From CAIQPS01 sp963721365 (GTDB lineage Bacteria > Actinomycetota > Thermoleophilia > RBG-16-64-13), in contig CAVRJE010000023.1 in assembly GCA_963721365.1 (NCBI GenBank), positions 416,303 through 480,302 of the forward strand: DNA of 64,000 nt. The letters run 5' to 3'. This document shows, piece after piece, positions 1 through 8,393 of the stretch (positions are counted from its first letter, which is position 1; each line of letters opens with the position of its first letter). The position numbers were made by a program, and so were the translations under genes. Below the pieces are notes generated by a model that was not told the DNA's origin, did not search any database, and saw nothing but the letters and a program-made list of their open reading frames with translations.

Positions 1-410
1 CTCCCCTCGGCCTCCGCCTGCCGGGCCAGTGTCGCGAGGATGTCGTCGGCCTCGAAGCCGGGCACCGCCAGGTTGACGAATCCGAAGGCTTCCGAGAGCT
101 GGGGCAGGAACGGCCACTGCTGCGAGAGCAGATCCGGCATGGGCTTGCGCTGGGCCTTGTAGTCCTCGAACTCGCCATGCCTGAACGTCTTCTCCGGCGA
201 ATCCCAGGCGACGATCACCGCCCCCGGGTGGTAGTCCGCGAGGATCTTGATGACCATCGCGCAGAACCCGTAGAGGGCGTTGGTGGGAAGGCCCTCGGAG
301 GTGGAGATCTCCTGCGGCAGGGCGAAGAAGGCCCGATAGGCGATGTTGTTCCCGTCGAGCAGGAAGAGCGGGCCCCGCTCGGCCGGGGCCACGGGGCAGC
401 CCGGCTGCAT
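1..410 (-). CDS. polA: DNA polymerase I, N-terminal part (5'-3' exonuclease), cut by window edge
   Basis: The first 136 codons run off the left edge of the window. They read as the FEN-like 5'-3' exonuclease domain of DNA polymerase I: LFLLDGNNIAYRAFFALP near residue 15, VIVAWDSPEKTFRH near residue 60 and GFEADDILATLA near the edge are the usual metal-binding and substrate-binding blocks. The role is Okazaki-fragment processing and repair synthesis in the cytoplasm; the polymerase domain lies outside the window. The ATG at 408-410 is preceded by AGGAG only two bases upstream, which is a short spacing. The reading frame is also open upstream into the regulator at 440-1574, because a one-base event near 533 puts both genes in the same frame. 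I treat polA as a separate gene. Confidence 0.85.
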   Translation of the reverse strand, partial: MQPGCPVAPAERGPLFLLDGNNIAYRAFFALPQEISTSEGLPTNALYGFCAMVIKILADYHPGAVIVAWDSPEKTFRHGEFEDYKAQRKPMPDLLSQQWPFLPQLSEAFGFVNLAVPGFEADDILATLARQAEAEG

Positions 411-439
411 CTCTCCTCTTTCCTCTCCCGCGGGCGGGT

Positions 440-1574
440 TCACTGCAACCGTATCTCTTCCCCGGTCTGAGAGACTTCGTAACCGCCAAGCCCGGTGAGC
501 GCCTGCTTGAAGGGGGGCGAGCCGACCACGTGCCCGCAACGCTTCGAGCGCCTCCTCGTCCCACCGCTCTCCAGGCACCACCAGGTCGTAGCGCTCCTCC
601 CCCAGCCGGACGAACTCCAGGCCATAGGCGCTCGCCGCGGCCTGAATGCCCAGCCCCGCCGTCGCTCGCCCCTCGGCGACAGCTCGGGCGACCCCCATGT
701 GGGTGGTCTCCTCCCGCTCGTATCCGGTGATCCGGGACGGATCCACGCCCGCCCGCTTGAGCTGCACGTCGAGCCATACCCTGGTCCCCGAGCCCGGCTG
801 GCGGTTGACGAACGAGATTTCCGGCCGAGACAGGTCGGCCACCTCCCCCAGCCCCTGAGGGTTGCCGGGAGGGACGATGAAGCCTTGCAGGCGCTTGACC
901 AGGTTGAGCAGGACCACCGGACGGTTGGGTAGAACTTTCTGCACGAACGGGATGTTGTACAGGCCTGTGGCTTCGTCCCAAAGGTGGGCCCCGGCGATGT
1001 CGGCCTCGTCCCGCGCCACGGCCATCAGCCCGCCCAGGCTTCCGATGAAATCGGTCGTCATGGTTACGGGGGGAACGCGTTCGGCCAGCAGCCGCGCGAG
1101 CAGCTCCACCGAGAGATCGTGGCTGCCGACGAAGCGGATGACCGCTTGGCCCGGACTGTCCGCGCGCTCGCTCTCGGGCGCCGTCCGGGTGCTCCGCACC
1201 TGCTCCCAGCGCGCGATCGCGGCGGCGAGAGCGGCTTCTGCATGGCCCGGACTATGCCCCAGTCCGATAGCTTCAAGCAGATAGCTCTCGGCCCGGTTGA
1301 CCAGATCGGCCCATTGCCATTCGGGGGGTGCGAGCAGCCCGGCAAAGCCGGTCCGCCGGGAGACCCGGGTGCCACCGCCACGGTGCGCGGACACAAGGCC
1401 TTCCCGCCCGAGCAGGGAATAGGCCCGGCTTACGGTGTTGGGCGTGCAGTTCCACCGCTCGGCCATCTCTCGAACGGAGGGAAGCCGGTCTCCCGGGGCC
1501 AACTCGCCGGCGACGATGAGCCGGCGCATCGTCTCGGCGATCTCCAGATAGACGAAGTTCTCGCGCTCGGCCAT
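440..1574 (-). CDS. GntR-type winged-helix regulator with periplasmic-binding-like (molybdate-type) sensor domain; one frameshift
   Basis: After removing one base near 533 the gene gives a 377-residue protein. Residues 1-70 are a GntR-like winged helix (DRLPSVREMAERWNCTPNTV), and from about 120 a substrate-binding-protein-like domain follows (FVGSHDLSVELLARLLAE, NRQPGSGTRVWLDVQL, GLGIQAAASAYGLEFVRL). That fold is shared with molybdate/tungstate-binding proteins and with COG1910-type regulators. Without the correction the frame runs straight into polA. The last residues after the correction (VVGSPPFKQALTGLGGYEVS) are the normal end of this family. Its neighbour is tatA, and the window has three molybdopterin enzymes, so a role in molybdenum or tungsten homeostasis is plausible but inferred. 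The ligand is not shown by the sequence. Confidence 0.7.
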
Positions 1575-1600
1575 AAGAACCTCGCCGGATAGGGGGCGGA

Positions 1601-1981
1601 CTATTCGGTCCCGGGTGTTTCCGGGACTGTCTGAGCGCACTGCGCGGCGACCGCGCACTGCAGGCAGGACTCGTTGCCGTCTTCCCACGTGCCCCAGCAC
1701 TTCGGCGTCTCACCGACCGGCGGGGCGGCGACCGCTTCGGCGGCGGCCGAGGGCTCGGCCGCTTGGCTCTTGGTCACGGGAGCGTCATCCGGACTGGTAG
1801 CCTCTTGGGCTACGGCGATCGTCTGATCCTGGTCGTCGTGGTCGTCCTTCATGCCTTTCCTGAACCCCCGGATGGACTTGCCCAGCGACGATCCCAGTTC
1901 GGGCAGCTTCCGGGGACCGAAAATGAGCAGGATCAGCACCACGACGATGGCTATTTCCCAAGGTCCTATCCAACTGGGCAT
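1601..1981 (-). CDS. tatA: Sec-independent translocase TatA/TatE with cysteine-rich tail
   Basis: This 126-residue protein has the TatA layout. It has a short periplasmic start, one membrane helix at residues 9-21 (IAIVVVLILLIFG), the hinge GPRKLPELGSSLGKSIRGF and an acidic amphipathic region. TatA forms the pore-like component for export of folded, cofactor-loaded proteins with twin-arginine signals; LivK at 10059-11528 carries such a signal. A strong AAGGAG precedes the ATG. Unusual is the C-terminus: after an alanine/proline-rich linker there is a four-cysteine block (CWGTWEDG...C..C.....C, residues about 93-114) that resembles a small metal-binding knuckle and is not part of the standard TatA fold. 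tatB and tatC are not in the window. Confidence 0.9.
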   Translation of the reverse strand: MPSWIGPWEIAIVVVLILLIFGPRKLPELGSSLGKSIRGFRKGMKDDHDDQDQTIAVAQEATSPDDAPVTKSQAAEPSAAAEAVAAPPVGETPKCWGTWEDGNESCLQCAVAAQCAQTVPETPGTE

Positions 1982-2079
1982 CCGTCAACTCCTTCTTGTC
2001 GTCTCCGTGCGGCGCAACACTTCTCGCACGGGAACCCAGCCAGGCTTTTCCTTTATTTAAGCACACTCCGGGTCACTGG

Positions 2080-2108
2080 TTGACACCCCCCGGGGGACTC
2101 ACTATCAT
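2080..2108 (+). promoter_or_regulatory. Sigma-70-type promoter of the E1-E2 operon
   Basis: TTGACA (2080-2085), a 17-base spacer and TATCAT (2103-2108) make a near-consensus housekeeping promoter. It lies about 35 bases before the ATG at 2143. The start site would fall near 2115, giving a short leader that contains the AGGAGA ribosome-binding site at 2133-2138. Confidence 0.7.
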
Positions 2109-2142
2109 TGCCGCCCGTCTGAATTGCACCCCAGGAGACCGC

Positions 2143-3192
2143 ATGGCCGGATCGCTGAGAAGACCACCGCGCGAAGCGCTTTCCCGCACCGTCGCCCGGC
2201 TCGAGCACTCCAGCCTCGAGGCACTCACCGGACTGCCCAGAGAGCGCCTCGCGGGGATGTTCCAGAGGATGAGCCTCGTCCGGGAGTTCGAAGAACAGTC
2301 TGCCGCGCTCTACCGTTCGGGCCGCATCAGGGGGGTCACCCACACGTATCAGGGCCAGGAAGCGGTCGCCGTCGGCGCGGTCTGGTCCCTCCGGCCCGAC
2401 GACTACATCTCCTCCACTCATCGTGGCCACGCCCACGTTCTGGCCAAGGACGCCGACGAGAAGGTCTGCATGGCCGAACTCATGGGCAAGGTGACCGGCT
2501 ACTGCCGCGGCCGCGGCGGCTCCATGCATATAGCCGACATGAGCCGGGGCATCCTCGGCGCGAATGGCATAGTGGGCGGCGGGGTCGGCATAGCGGCGGG
2601 GTCGGCGCTTGCCTCGCAGATGCTCGGCAACGGCAGGGTCACCATCTGCTTCTTTGGGGATGGGGCTCTGAACGAGGGGATCCTCCACGAGGTGTCCAAC
2701 CTGGCCGCGATATGGAGACTCCCCTGTGTGTTCCTGTGCGAGAACAACCTGTACGGGATGAGCGGGCCGGTGGACCAGATGCTGGCCCTTGGAGAAGGCG
2801 GCTTCCTCGGGCGTCCCGCCGCTTACGGCATCCCCGGCGTCGAGTGCGACGGCATGGACGTGGTCGACGTCTTCCTCGGCGTGAAGGAAGGCGTGGAACG
2901 GGCGCGGCGCGGCGAGGGACCTACCTACGTCGTCGCTCACACCTACCGGTTCCTCGGCCATCACGTCGGTGACCCTCTCACCTACCGGGATAAGGACGAG
3001 CCGCTCCTCTGGCGGCAACTCGACCCCATCCCCAACTACGGGCGCCTGCTGGTGGAACAGGGGATCGCGTCGGAGGAAGATCTCGAGACGTGGACCCACG
3101 ACGCGGCGGCCGCCGTCGCGGCAGCGGTCGAGTACGCCGAAGCGAGTCCGGAGCCCGAGGCGGCCACTGTCATGGAGGGTCTGTTCTCATGA
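2143..3192 (+). CDS. acoA: Pyruvate/acetoin dehydrogenase-type E1 component, alpha subunit
   Basis: The 349-residue protein is a thiamine-diphosphate-dependent E1 alpha subunit. The TPP motif starts with GDG at residues 172-174 and ends with NN at 201-202. RGRGGSMHIAD and LGANGIVGGGVGIAAG are typical of the AcoA/PdhA group. It decarboxylates a 2-oxoacid (pyruvate) or cleaves acetoin and hands the acyl group to the lipoyl arm of E2. I chose ATG 2143 because AGGAGA lies five bases upstream; an in-frame ATG at 1996 would add a non-conserved leader spanning the promoter. The stop overlaps the next gene by four bases (ATGA). The short length favours the acetoin type slightly over classic PdhA, but pyruvate cannot be excluded. 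Confidence 0.85.
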   Translation: MAGSLRRPPREALSRTVARLEHSSLEALTGLPRERLAGMFQRMSLVREFEEQSAALYRSGRIRGVTHTYQGQEAVAVGAVWSLRPDDYISSTHRGHAHVLAKDADEKVCMAELMGKVTGYCRGRGGSMHIADMSRGILGANGIVGGGVGIAAGSALASQMLGNGRVTICFFGDGALNEGILHEVSNLAAIWRLPCVFLCENNLYGMSGPVDQMLALGEGGFLGRPAAYGIPGVECDGMDVVDVFLGVKEGVERARRGEGPTYVVAHTYRFLGHHVGDPLTYRDKDEPLLWRQLDPIPNYGRLLVEQGIASEEDLETWTHDAAAAVAAAVEYAEASPEPEAATVMEGLFS

Positions 3193-4209
3193 GCGGGCCC
3201 CGTTCCCTTACTTACGCCCAGGCGCTGAACGAGGCGTTGCGCGAGGAGATGCGGCGAGACCCGGCCGTCATGCTCATGGGCGAAGACATAGCGGTCTGGG
3301 GCGGCGGCGGAGTCTTCGGCGTGACCCGTGGGCTTCTCGAGGAGTTCGGGCCCGACCGGGTCCGCGACACGCCTATCTCTGAGGCCGGTTTCACCGGAGT
3401 CGGGCTTGGAGCGGCCCTCGCCGGCCTGCGTCCCGTCGTGGAGTACATGTACGTCGACTTCTCCATGCTGGCGATGGACCAGATCTGCAACCAAGCGGCG
3501 AAGATCCGCTGGATGCTGGGGGGCGGAGTGGACGTGCCCGCTCGTCATCCGCGCCCAGCAGGGCGCAGGGCGGGGCAATGGGCCCCAGCACTCCCAGAGC
3601 CTCGAGGCGTGGTTCACCCACACTCCGGGCCTGACTGTCGCCCTCCCCAGCACGCCCTACGATGCCAAGGGGCTGCTCAAGACCGCCATCCGCAGCAACG
3701 ACCCGGTGGTCTTCCTGGAGCACAAGTTGCTCTACGGAGTGAGCGGACCGGTGCCCGAGAGCGACTACACGGTGCCCTTCGGGCAGGCCGCGGTCCTCCG
3801 GGAAGGCAGAGACGTCACCTGTGTGGGTGTTTCGATAATGAACCAGAAGGCGCTGGAGGCTGCCGAGATCCTGGCGGCCGGCGGGATAGAGATGGAGGTC
3901 ATCGACCCCCGCACCCTCGTCCCCTACGACCGCCAGACGGTAGCCAGGTCGATCGCGAAGACCGGGAGGCTCCTGGTGACCCACCAGGCGTCGGAGCGGG
4001 CCGGAGTCGGGGCGGAGATAATCGCCTGTGCGCTAGAAGACGCGTTCGACTACTTCGATGCGCCCCCGGTAAGGGTCTGCGGCAAGAACGTGCCCATCCC
4101 GTACAACCTGGGGCTCGAAGCCGCCGTCATCCCCCAGACCGAGGACATCGTGGACGCGGCCCGCCGTCTGGTGAGGGGGCTGCCCCCGTCCGGGGGTGGC
4201 AAGCAGTGA
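3189..4209 (+). CDS. acoB: Pyruvate/acetoin dehydrogenase-type E1 component, beta subunit; one frameshift
   Basis: Removing one base at about 3540 joins two frames into a 339-residue E1 beta subunit. It starts SLTYAQALNEALREEMRRD, continues VMLMGEDIAVWGGGGVFG and ISEAGFTGVGLGAALAGLRP, and after the join reads LVIRAQQGAGRGNGPQHSQS. The late part includes VIDPRTLVPYD and the usual C-terminal transketolase-like domain. With the alpha subunit it forms the heterotetrameric E1 that uses TPP. Translation is coupled on both sides: ATGA overlap with the alpha gene and GTGA overlap with the E2 gene. The interruption lies inside a conserved domain in an otherwise perfect operon, so a sequence error is more likely than a pseudogene. 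Confidence 0.8.
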
Positions 4210-5411
4210 TCATCGAAGTGGCGATGCCCGTCCTGGGGCTGACGATGGAACAGGGCACGATCGTGGCCTGGCTCAAAGAGGTCGGCGACGAGGTAGCGGC
4301 GGGCGAGCCGCTCTTCATGGTCGAGACCGACAAGGCCACTTCCGACGCTCCCTCCCCCGCCGGCGGCATACTGGCCCGCATCCTCTGCGAAGAGGGCGAG
4401 ACCGTCGCGGTCGGGCGGGTGATCGCCTATCTCGCCGAGACGGCGGACGATCTGGGACGCGTTCCCGCGGGCCCGGCCGGCGCGGCTGGGCTTCGACCGG
4501 AGGGCGCGCAGCCGCGGACCGGCGCCGCGGCGCCTGCGGCGCCGGCGGGGGCTCCCGCGCCCATAGGCGGAGAATCCGCCCCTGCGCCGGACCGGGTCCT
4601 CGCCTCTCCCCGGGCTCGCGCGCGCGCCCGCAGCCTCGGTATCGACCTGGCGGCGGCGCCTTCGGGCGCCGCCCGCCTCACAGAGAAGGATGTGCTGGCC
4701 ATGTCCGAAAAGCCTTCGCCGCCGCAAGTTCAACCGCTGAGTAGAACTCGCCGGATCATCGCAGAGCGGATGACCTTGTCCGCGACGACGATTCCGCAGG
4801 TCACGTACACCCTGCGCTGCGACGTCACCGACGCTCTGGCACTCCGCCGCGGACTCAAGACGAACTCGGGCGGCGAGCGGGCGGCGGTGTCGCTCGATGC
4901 GCTGCTGGTCCGGGCGGCGGCGCTCGCCCTGGCCGGCTTTCCCCAGGTCAACTCACAGTGGGCGGAAGGCGAGGGTATCCGCCTTCTCCCCCAGGTGAAC
5001 ATTGCGGTCGCCGTAGATCTCGAAGAGCGGGGCCTGGTGATCCCGGTCGTGCACGACGCCGACCGCCTGGATATCCGAGCCACGGCTGCGGAACTCGATC
5101 GGCTCGTCGCAGGAGCGCGGGCAGGCAAGCTGGGGCCTGACGACTACGCCGGTGGCACCTTCACCATCACCAGCTTGGCCCCCCTAGGCGTGGAGAGCTT
5201 CAACCCGATCATCGTCCCGCCGCAGGCGGCCATCCTCGGCGTCGGCGCGATCATCCCCACTCCGGTGTTCCAGCGCGATCAGGTGGTCAAGCGGCGCATG
5301 CTCGCGCTCTCGCTCACGACGGATCACCGCATACTGGACGGAGCCCCCTCGGCCCGGTTCTTGAGCAAGATACGCGATCTCCTGGAGCAGCCCGCGAGAC
5401 TCGCCGAATAG
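4206..5411 (+). CDS. Dihydrolipoyl acyltransferase (E2) of a 2-oxoacid/acetoin dehydrogenase complex
   Basis: The start is GTG 4206, overlapping the E1beta stop (GTGA), giving 401 residues. The N-terminal lipoyl domain has its lipoylated lysine at K43 in ETDKATSD. An alanine/proline-rich linker follows, then a peripheral-subunit-binding domain (VLASPRARARARSLGIDL near residues 130-165). The catalytic acyltransferase domain ends with the active-site motif DHRILDG, with His near residue 374. E2 transfers the acyl group from lipoamide to CoA. Only one lipoyl domain is present, as in AcoC and many actinobacterial E2 proteins. No E3 (dihydrolipoamide dehydrogenase) gene follows, so E3 must be supplied from elsewhere. 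Acetyl-CoA made here could meet the acetyl-CoA from phloroglucinol breakdown, but no link is shown. Confidence 0.85.
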   Translation: MIIEVAMPVLGLTMEQGTIVAWLKEVGDEVAAGEPLFMVETDKATSDAPSPAGGILARILCEEGETVAVGRVIAYLAETADDLGRVPAGPAGAAGLRPEGAQPRTGAAAPAAPAGAPAPIGGESAPAPDRVLASPRARARARSLGIDLAAAPSGAARLTEKDVLAMSEKPSPPQVQPLSRTRRIIAERMTLSATTIPQVTYTLRCDVTDALALRRGLKTNSGGERAAVSLDALLVRAAALALAGFPQVNSQWAEGEGIRLLPQVNIAVAVDLEERGLVIPVVHDADRLDIRATAAELDRLVAGARAGKLGPDDYAGGTFTITSLAPLGVESFNPIIVPPQAAILGVGAIIPTPVFQRDQVVKRRMLALSLTTDHRILDGAPSARFLSKIRDLLEQPARLAE

Positions 5412-5451
5412 CGGAGGAGAGCAGTGCACTCGGCTATGGCCGCTATCGCCG

Positions 5452-6268
5452 CTACTGCTCCGCGTCTCGAGGTAGGTAGCCCAGCCTGAGCGACAGGTCG
5501 TTCCCGAGCTTCATCACGCTGCGGATGAGGCCCGGTAGACGCTCCGCGGAGAAGCGCTGCACGATCCCGGAGATGCTCACCGCGGCCACGACGGCTCCGC
5601 CGGCGTCTCGCACAGGAGCGCCGAGCGCGCAGGCGTGAAGGGTCACGTCCTCCCAGCTCACCGAATAACCTCGTTCCCGGATCTCGCGACGGTCGCGCTC
5701 GAGCTCGTCGCGAGACACCAGGGAGTACTGCGTGAGGCGGCGGACGTGGCCGCCGACCACTTCCTCCCACCGGCTGTCGGGCAGATGCGCCAGGAGGACC
5801 CGCTGCGCCGCCCCGCAGTTGAAGGCAGAATGCTTCCCGGGTTCGAGGTAGAGCACGCGTATCTGGTGGCTACCGTCGAAACGCCGCAGACAGAGGGCTT
5901 CGTTCCCGTCGGCCAGCACGAGGAAGGCGGTCTCGCTGGTCTCCTCCGCGATGGCGGCCAGCAGCGGATCTCCCTGCTTGACCAGATCCATGCTCCTCGC
6001 GACGACGCTGCCGAGCCGGAAGGCCTTGAGCCCGAGCCGGTAGTGCCCCGTCCGCTTGTCGAACTCCACCATCGCCGGTCGCTTCGAGCGTGCCGAGAAG
6101 CCGGTGAGTCGTGCTCTTGCTGAGGCCTATCCCGGCGCTTATCTCGGTCAGATTCAGCTCCGGCCGTTCCAGACTGAATTGCTCAAGGATAGAGACGGCC
6201 CGGACGACCGCGCGGACGTTGAGATCTGATTCGCCTGACCCAGCTTGCTGGTCGGCGGATCGCGCCAT
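5452..6268 (-). CDS. IclR-family transcriptional regulator; one frameshift
   Basis: Removing one base at about 6073 yields a 271-residue IclR protein. The N-terminal winged helix reads LNVRAVVRAVSILEQFS, then LNLTEISAGIGLSKSTTHR, and the join gives LLGTLEATG-MVEFDKRTGHYRLG. The C-terminal GAF-like effector domain includes GNEALCLRRFDGSHQIRV and a late ALGAPVRDAGGAVVAAVSI. IclR proteins bind small carboxylates or aromatics and control catabolic genes. It is convergent with the E1-E2 operon, ending 40 bases from the E2 stop. A palindrome 26 bases upstream of the start (6294-6313) matches operators near the transhydroxylase genes, suggesting autoregulation and a shared regulon. ATG 6268 is preferred over 6325 because GAGGGGG precedes it and the operator would otherwise be coding. 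Confidence 0.75.
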
Positions 6269-6293
6269 GGGATTCCCCCTCGTGCCTTCGGTC

Positions 6294-6313
6294 CTATTCC
6301 ATGCAGCGGAACG
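6294..6313. promoter_or_regulatory. Putative IclR operator palindrome (site 1)
   Basis: CTATTCCATGCAGCGGAACG contains the imperfect inverted repeat TTCCAT-GCA-GCGGAA. The same pattern, TTCCRY-N3-RYGGAA, with a leading CTA, occurs at 16981-17003 and 24277-24296, upstream of the two transhydroxylase units. It sits just upstream of an IclR gene, where autoregulatory sites usually lie. Confidence 0.55.
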
Positions 6314-6392
6314 TTCAACCGTCATACGGGAATGGGCTCACGATACCACCGGGACGGCTGAGGCGGCAAGGGCCGGCCGGCCGCCAAAGGGA

Positions 6393-6418
6393 AGAGGCCG
6401 CCCCGAAGGGCGGCCTCT
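6393..6418 (-). terminator. Hairpin terminator after the liv operon
   Basis: An 11-bp perfect stem (AGAGGCCGCCC with its complement) closes a four-base loop, 28 bases beyond the livM stop. On the minus strand it is followed by TCCCTTT, a weak T-rich tail. Confidence 0.65.
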
Positions 6419-6445
6419 GTCAGTAGCCAGGGCTCGAGCGAAGAC

Positions 6446-7522
6446 CTAGACTGTCGCTCCTCCGCTCTCGGCGGCAACCGGCTGGGGTTCCGCGGCCGCC
6501 GTGTTGATCTTCACCTTCCGCTGGAGCGGGAAGATGAAGAAGTTGGTCTTCCGCACGATGAATCCGTAGATGCCGGCGGGGCTCCAGATCGTGACAACGA
6601 TCGCCAGGATACCGAGCACGATGAAGTACCACTCGCCGTACTTGCTGGTCATCTCTCTCAGGACGAAGTAGATCAAAGTACCGATGATGGGTCCCTCGAG
6701 TGTGCCGATGCCGCCGATGACCGTGATGAAGATCAGATACCCAGTCCAGTTCACCGAGAAGGCGGCTGCCGGCTGCACCCGAAGCAGGTGGATGGCAACG
6801 ATGGCGCCGACCATGGCGCACCCGGCACCGGCGATGACGTACGTATACAGCTTCATGCGCCAGAGGTTCACGCCACTGCTCTCGGCCGCCAAGTCGTTGT
6901 CTCGGATAGCCTTCAGACCCAAACCGGTGCGTGACCGGAGCAGGAAGTAGCTGAACCCGATCGCGATGACGGCGGACGCTAGGCCCCACCAGTAGCTACC
7001 GGGCACCCGGACGTCGGTACCGAGCTTGGTGGCCGCCTGGATCGTGATGCCCGACCCGCCGCCGGTCCGCTTGATATTCGCGACTATCAAGCGAAGGATC
7101 TCCGCGATGACCCAGGTGCCGATGGCCAGATAGCCACCTTTGAGCTTGAAGACCAGACTCGCCGCCGGCAGAGCGATGACGGCCCCGCCGATCGCCGCGA
7201 AGATGACGCCGATGAACGGGTTGATATGGAGGACATCGGCGAACAGCCACAAGGTGTAGGAGCCGATGCCGATGTAGCCCTGCTGTCCAACCGAGATGAG
7301 GCCGGCGTAGCCGAGCATCAGGTTCCAGAACGACGCCAGCGCCAAGAGGGTGAAGAAGTCGACCAGTCTGCGCGTCCACGGTATGCCGGCGAAGAATGGG
7401 AAGAGCGCGAGCACGACAAGGACGCAGACTCCGAATCCCAGGATGATCAAGTTGGTGCGGCTTGCCACCCAGACGTTATACCGCTTGCCGTCCGCCGGGG
7501 ACATCGTCGCTGTCGTCTTCAT
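6446..7522 (-). CDS. livM: Branched-chain-amino-acid-type ABC transporter permease LivM
   Basis: This 358-residue polytopic membrane protein is a LivM-type permease. It has the family blocks FWNLMLGYAGLISVGQQGYIGIGSY near residue 65, RSRTGLGLKAIRDNDLAAESSGVN near 190 and GGIGTLEGPIIGTLIYFVLRE near 275. Its EAA-like loop contacts the ATPases LivG/LivF. The start overlaps the livH stop (ATGA), so it is translated as the last gene of livK-livG-livF-livH-livM. LivHMGF importers also carry aromatic acids, amides and urea in many bacteria. Since the transporter adjoins an aromatic-degradation island, an aromatic or related substrate is possible, but that is inference from position. Confidence 0.85.
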   Translation of the reverse strand: MKTTATMSPADGKRYNVWVASRTNLIILGFGVCVLVVLALFPFFAGIPWTRRLVDFFTLLALASFWNLMLGYAGLISVGQQGYIGIGSYTLWLFADVLHINPFIGVIFAAIGGAVIALPAASLVFKLKGGYLAIGTWVIAEILRLIVANIKRTGGGSGITIQAATKLGTDVRVPGSYWWGLASAVIAIGFSYFLLRSRTGLGLKAIRDNDLAAESSGVNLWRMKLYTYVIAGAGCAMVGAIVAIHLLRVQPAAAFSVNWTGYLIFITVIGGIGTLEGPIIGTLIYFVLREMTSKYGEWYFIVLGILAIVVTIWSPAGIYGFIVRKTNFFIFPLQRKVKINTAAAEPQPVAAESGGATV

Positions 7523-8391
7523 GCCGTCACCGTCTTTGCCATCAGGCCTTGCGGTCTAAAAGCGAGGACGATCACGAAGACCATGTGCCCCACAAGGATC
7601 GACCACGCCGAGCCGAACGCCTGGGCACCCAGGGTCTGGGAGAGCCCGAGGATGATACCTCCGAGGAGAGTGCCCCACGCCGAACCCATGCCGCCGATGA
7701 TGACCGCCTCGAACGCGAAGATGAGACGCTGGTTGCCGAGCAGCGGATCGAAGGTGGTGCGGATCCCCATCATGACCCCGCCGATGGCGCCGATCAGAAG
7801 CGCGACGCCCATGGCCATGGCCCAGATGTGCTTGGTGTTGATGCCCATCAAGCGAGCCGCTTCCGTGTCATCGGAGACGGCGCGGAATGCGCGCCCCATC
7901 TTGGTGCGACCCATGTAGACCTGCAGGACGGTGATCACCACGATGGCCATCAGGAAGATAATGAGGGGAAGCCAACCGACCGCCAACCTGTCGTTGATCT
8001 TGATGCTCAAGTTCTCCACCCGGCCGGCGTCAAGACCTTGCGAGTTCGCGGTGAAAGCGAGGAGCAAGCCGTTCTGGATCACCATGGAGAGCCCGAAGGT
8101 GACGATGACCCCGGCGACATCTCCCTTGCCTACCACGAAGTTCAGCAATCCGGTCTGTAGCAGGTAGCCGACGATGAACATGATCACCATGGTGATCGGG
8201 ATGGAATAGAACGGGTTGAACTGAAATGCGTTGACCAGCATGAGGGCGACGTATGCCGGGAGGATCGTCAAGTCGCCGTGAGCCAGGTTGACGAGACGCA
8301 TGGTGCCGAACACGAGCGAGAGGCCCACCGCGAAGAGAGCGTAGAGGCCGCCCAGAAGAATCCCTTGGGTAGCTGCGTTTATCCAGTCCAT
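7519..8391 (-). CDS. livH: Branched-chain-amino-acid-type ABC transporter permease LivH
   Basis: The 290-residue protein is a LivH-type permease. It starts INAATQGILLGGLYALFAVG, continues LVFGTMRLVNLAHGDLTILP and has the cytoplasmic loop GRAFRAVSDDTEAARLMGIN near residue 180. The region GGMGSAWGTLLGGIILGLSQ near 240 is also diagnostic. With LivM it forms the membrane channel of the importer. It lies two bases after livF and overlaps livM by four bases, so the subunits are translationally linked. Confidence 0.87.
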   Translation of the reverse strand: MDWINAATQGILLGGLYALFAVGLSLVFGTMRLVNLAHGDLTILPAYVALMLVNAFQFNPFYSIPITMVIMFIVGYLLQTGLLNFVVGKGDVAGVIVTFGLSMVIQNGLLLAFTANSQGLDAGRVENLSIKINDRLAVGWLPLIIFLMAIVVITVLQVYMGRTKMGRAFRAVSDDTEAARLMGINTKHIWAMAMGVALLIGAIGGVMMGIRTTFDPLLGNQRLIFAFEAVIIGGMGSAWGTLLGGIILGLSQTLGAQAFGSAWSILVGHMVFVIVLAFRPQGLMAKTVTA

Positions 8392-8393
8392 GT

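Noticed and set aside
2053..3099. 348-residue reading frame antisense to the E1 alpha gene
   Set aside because: It is a codon-bias shadow of a well-supported gene on the other strand and has no recognisable domain.
3090..5411. Single 773-residue reading frame covering E1 beta and E2
   Set aside because: Its first third is E1 beta read in the wrong frame after the break at 3540; E2 has its own coupled GTG start at 4206.
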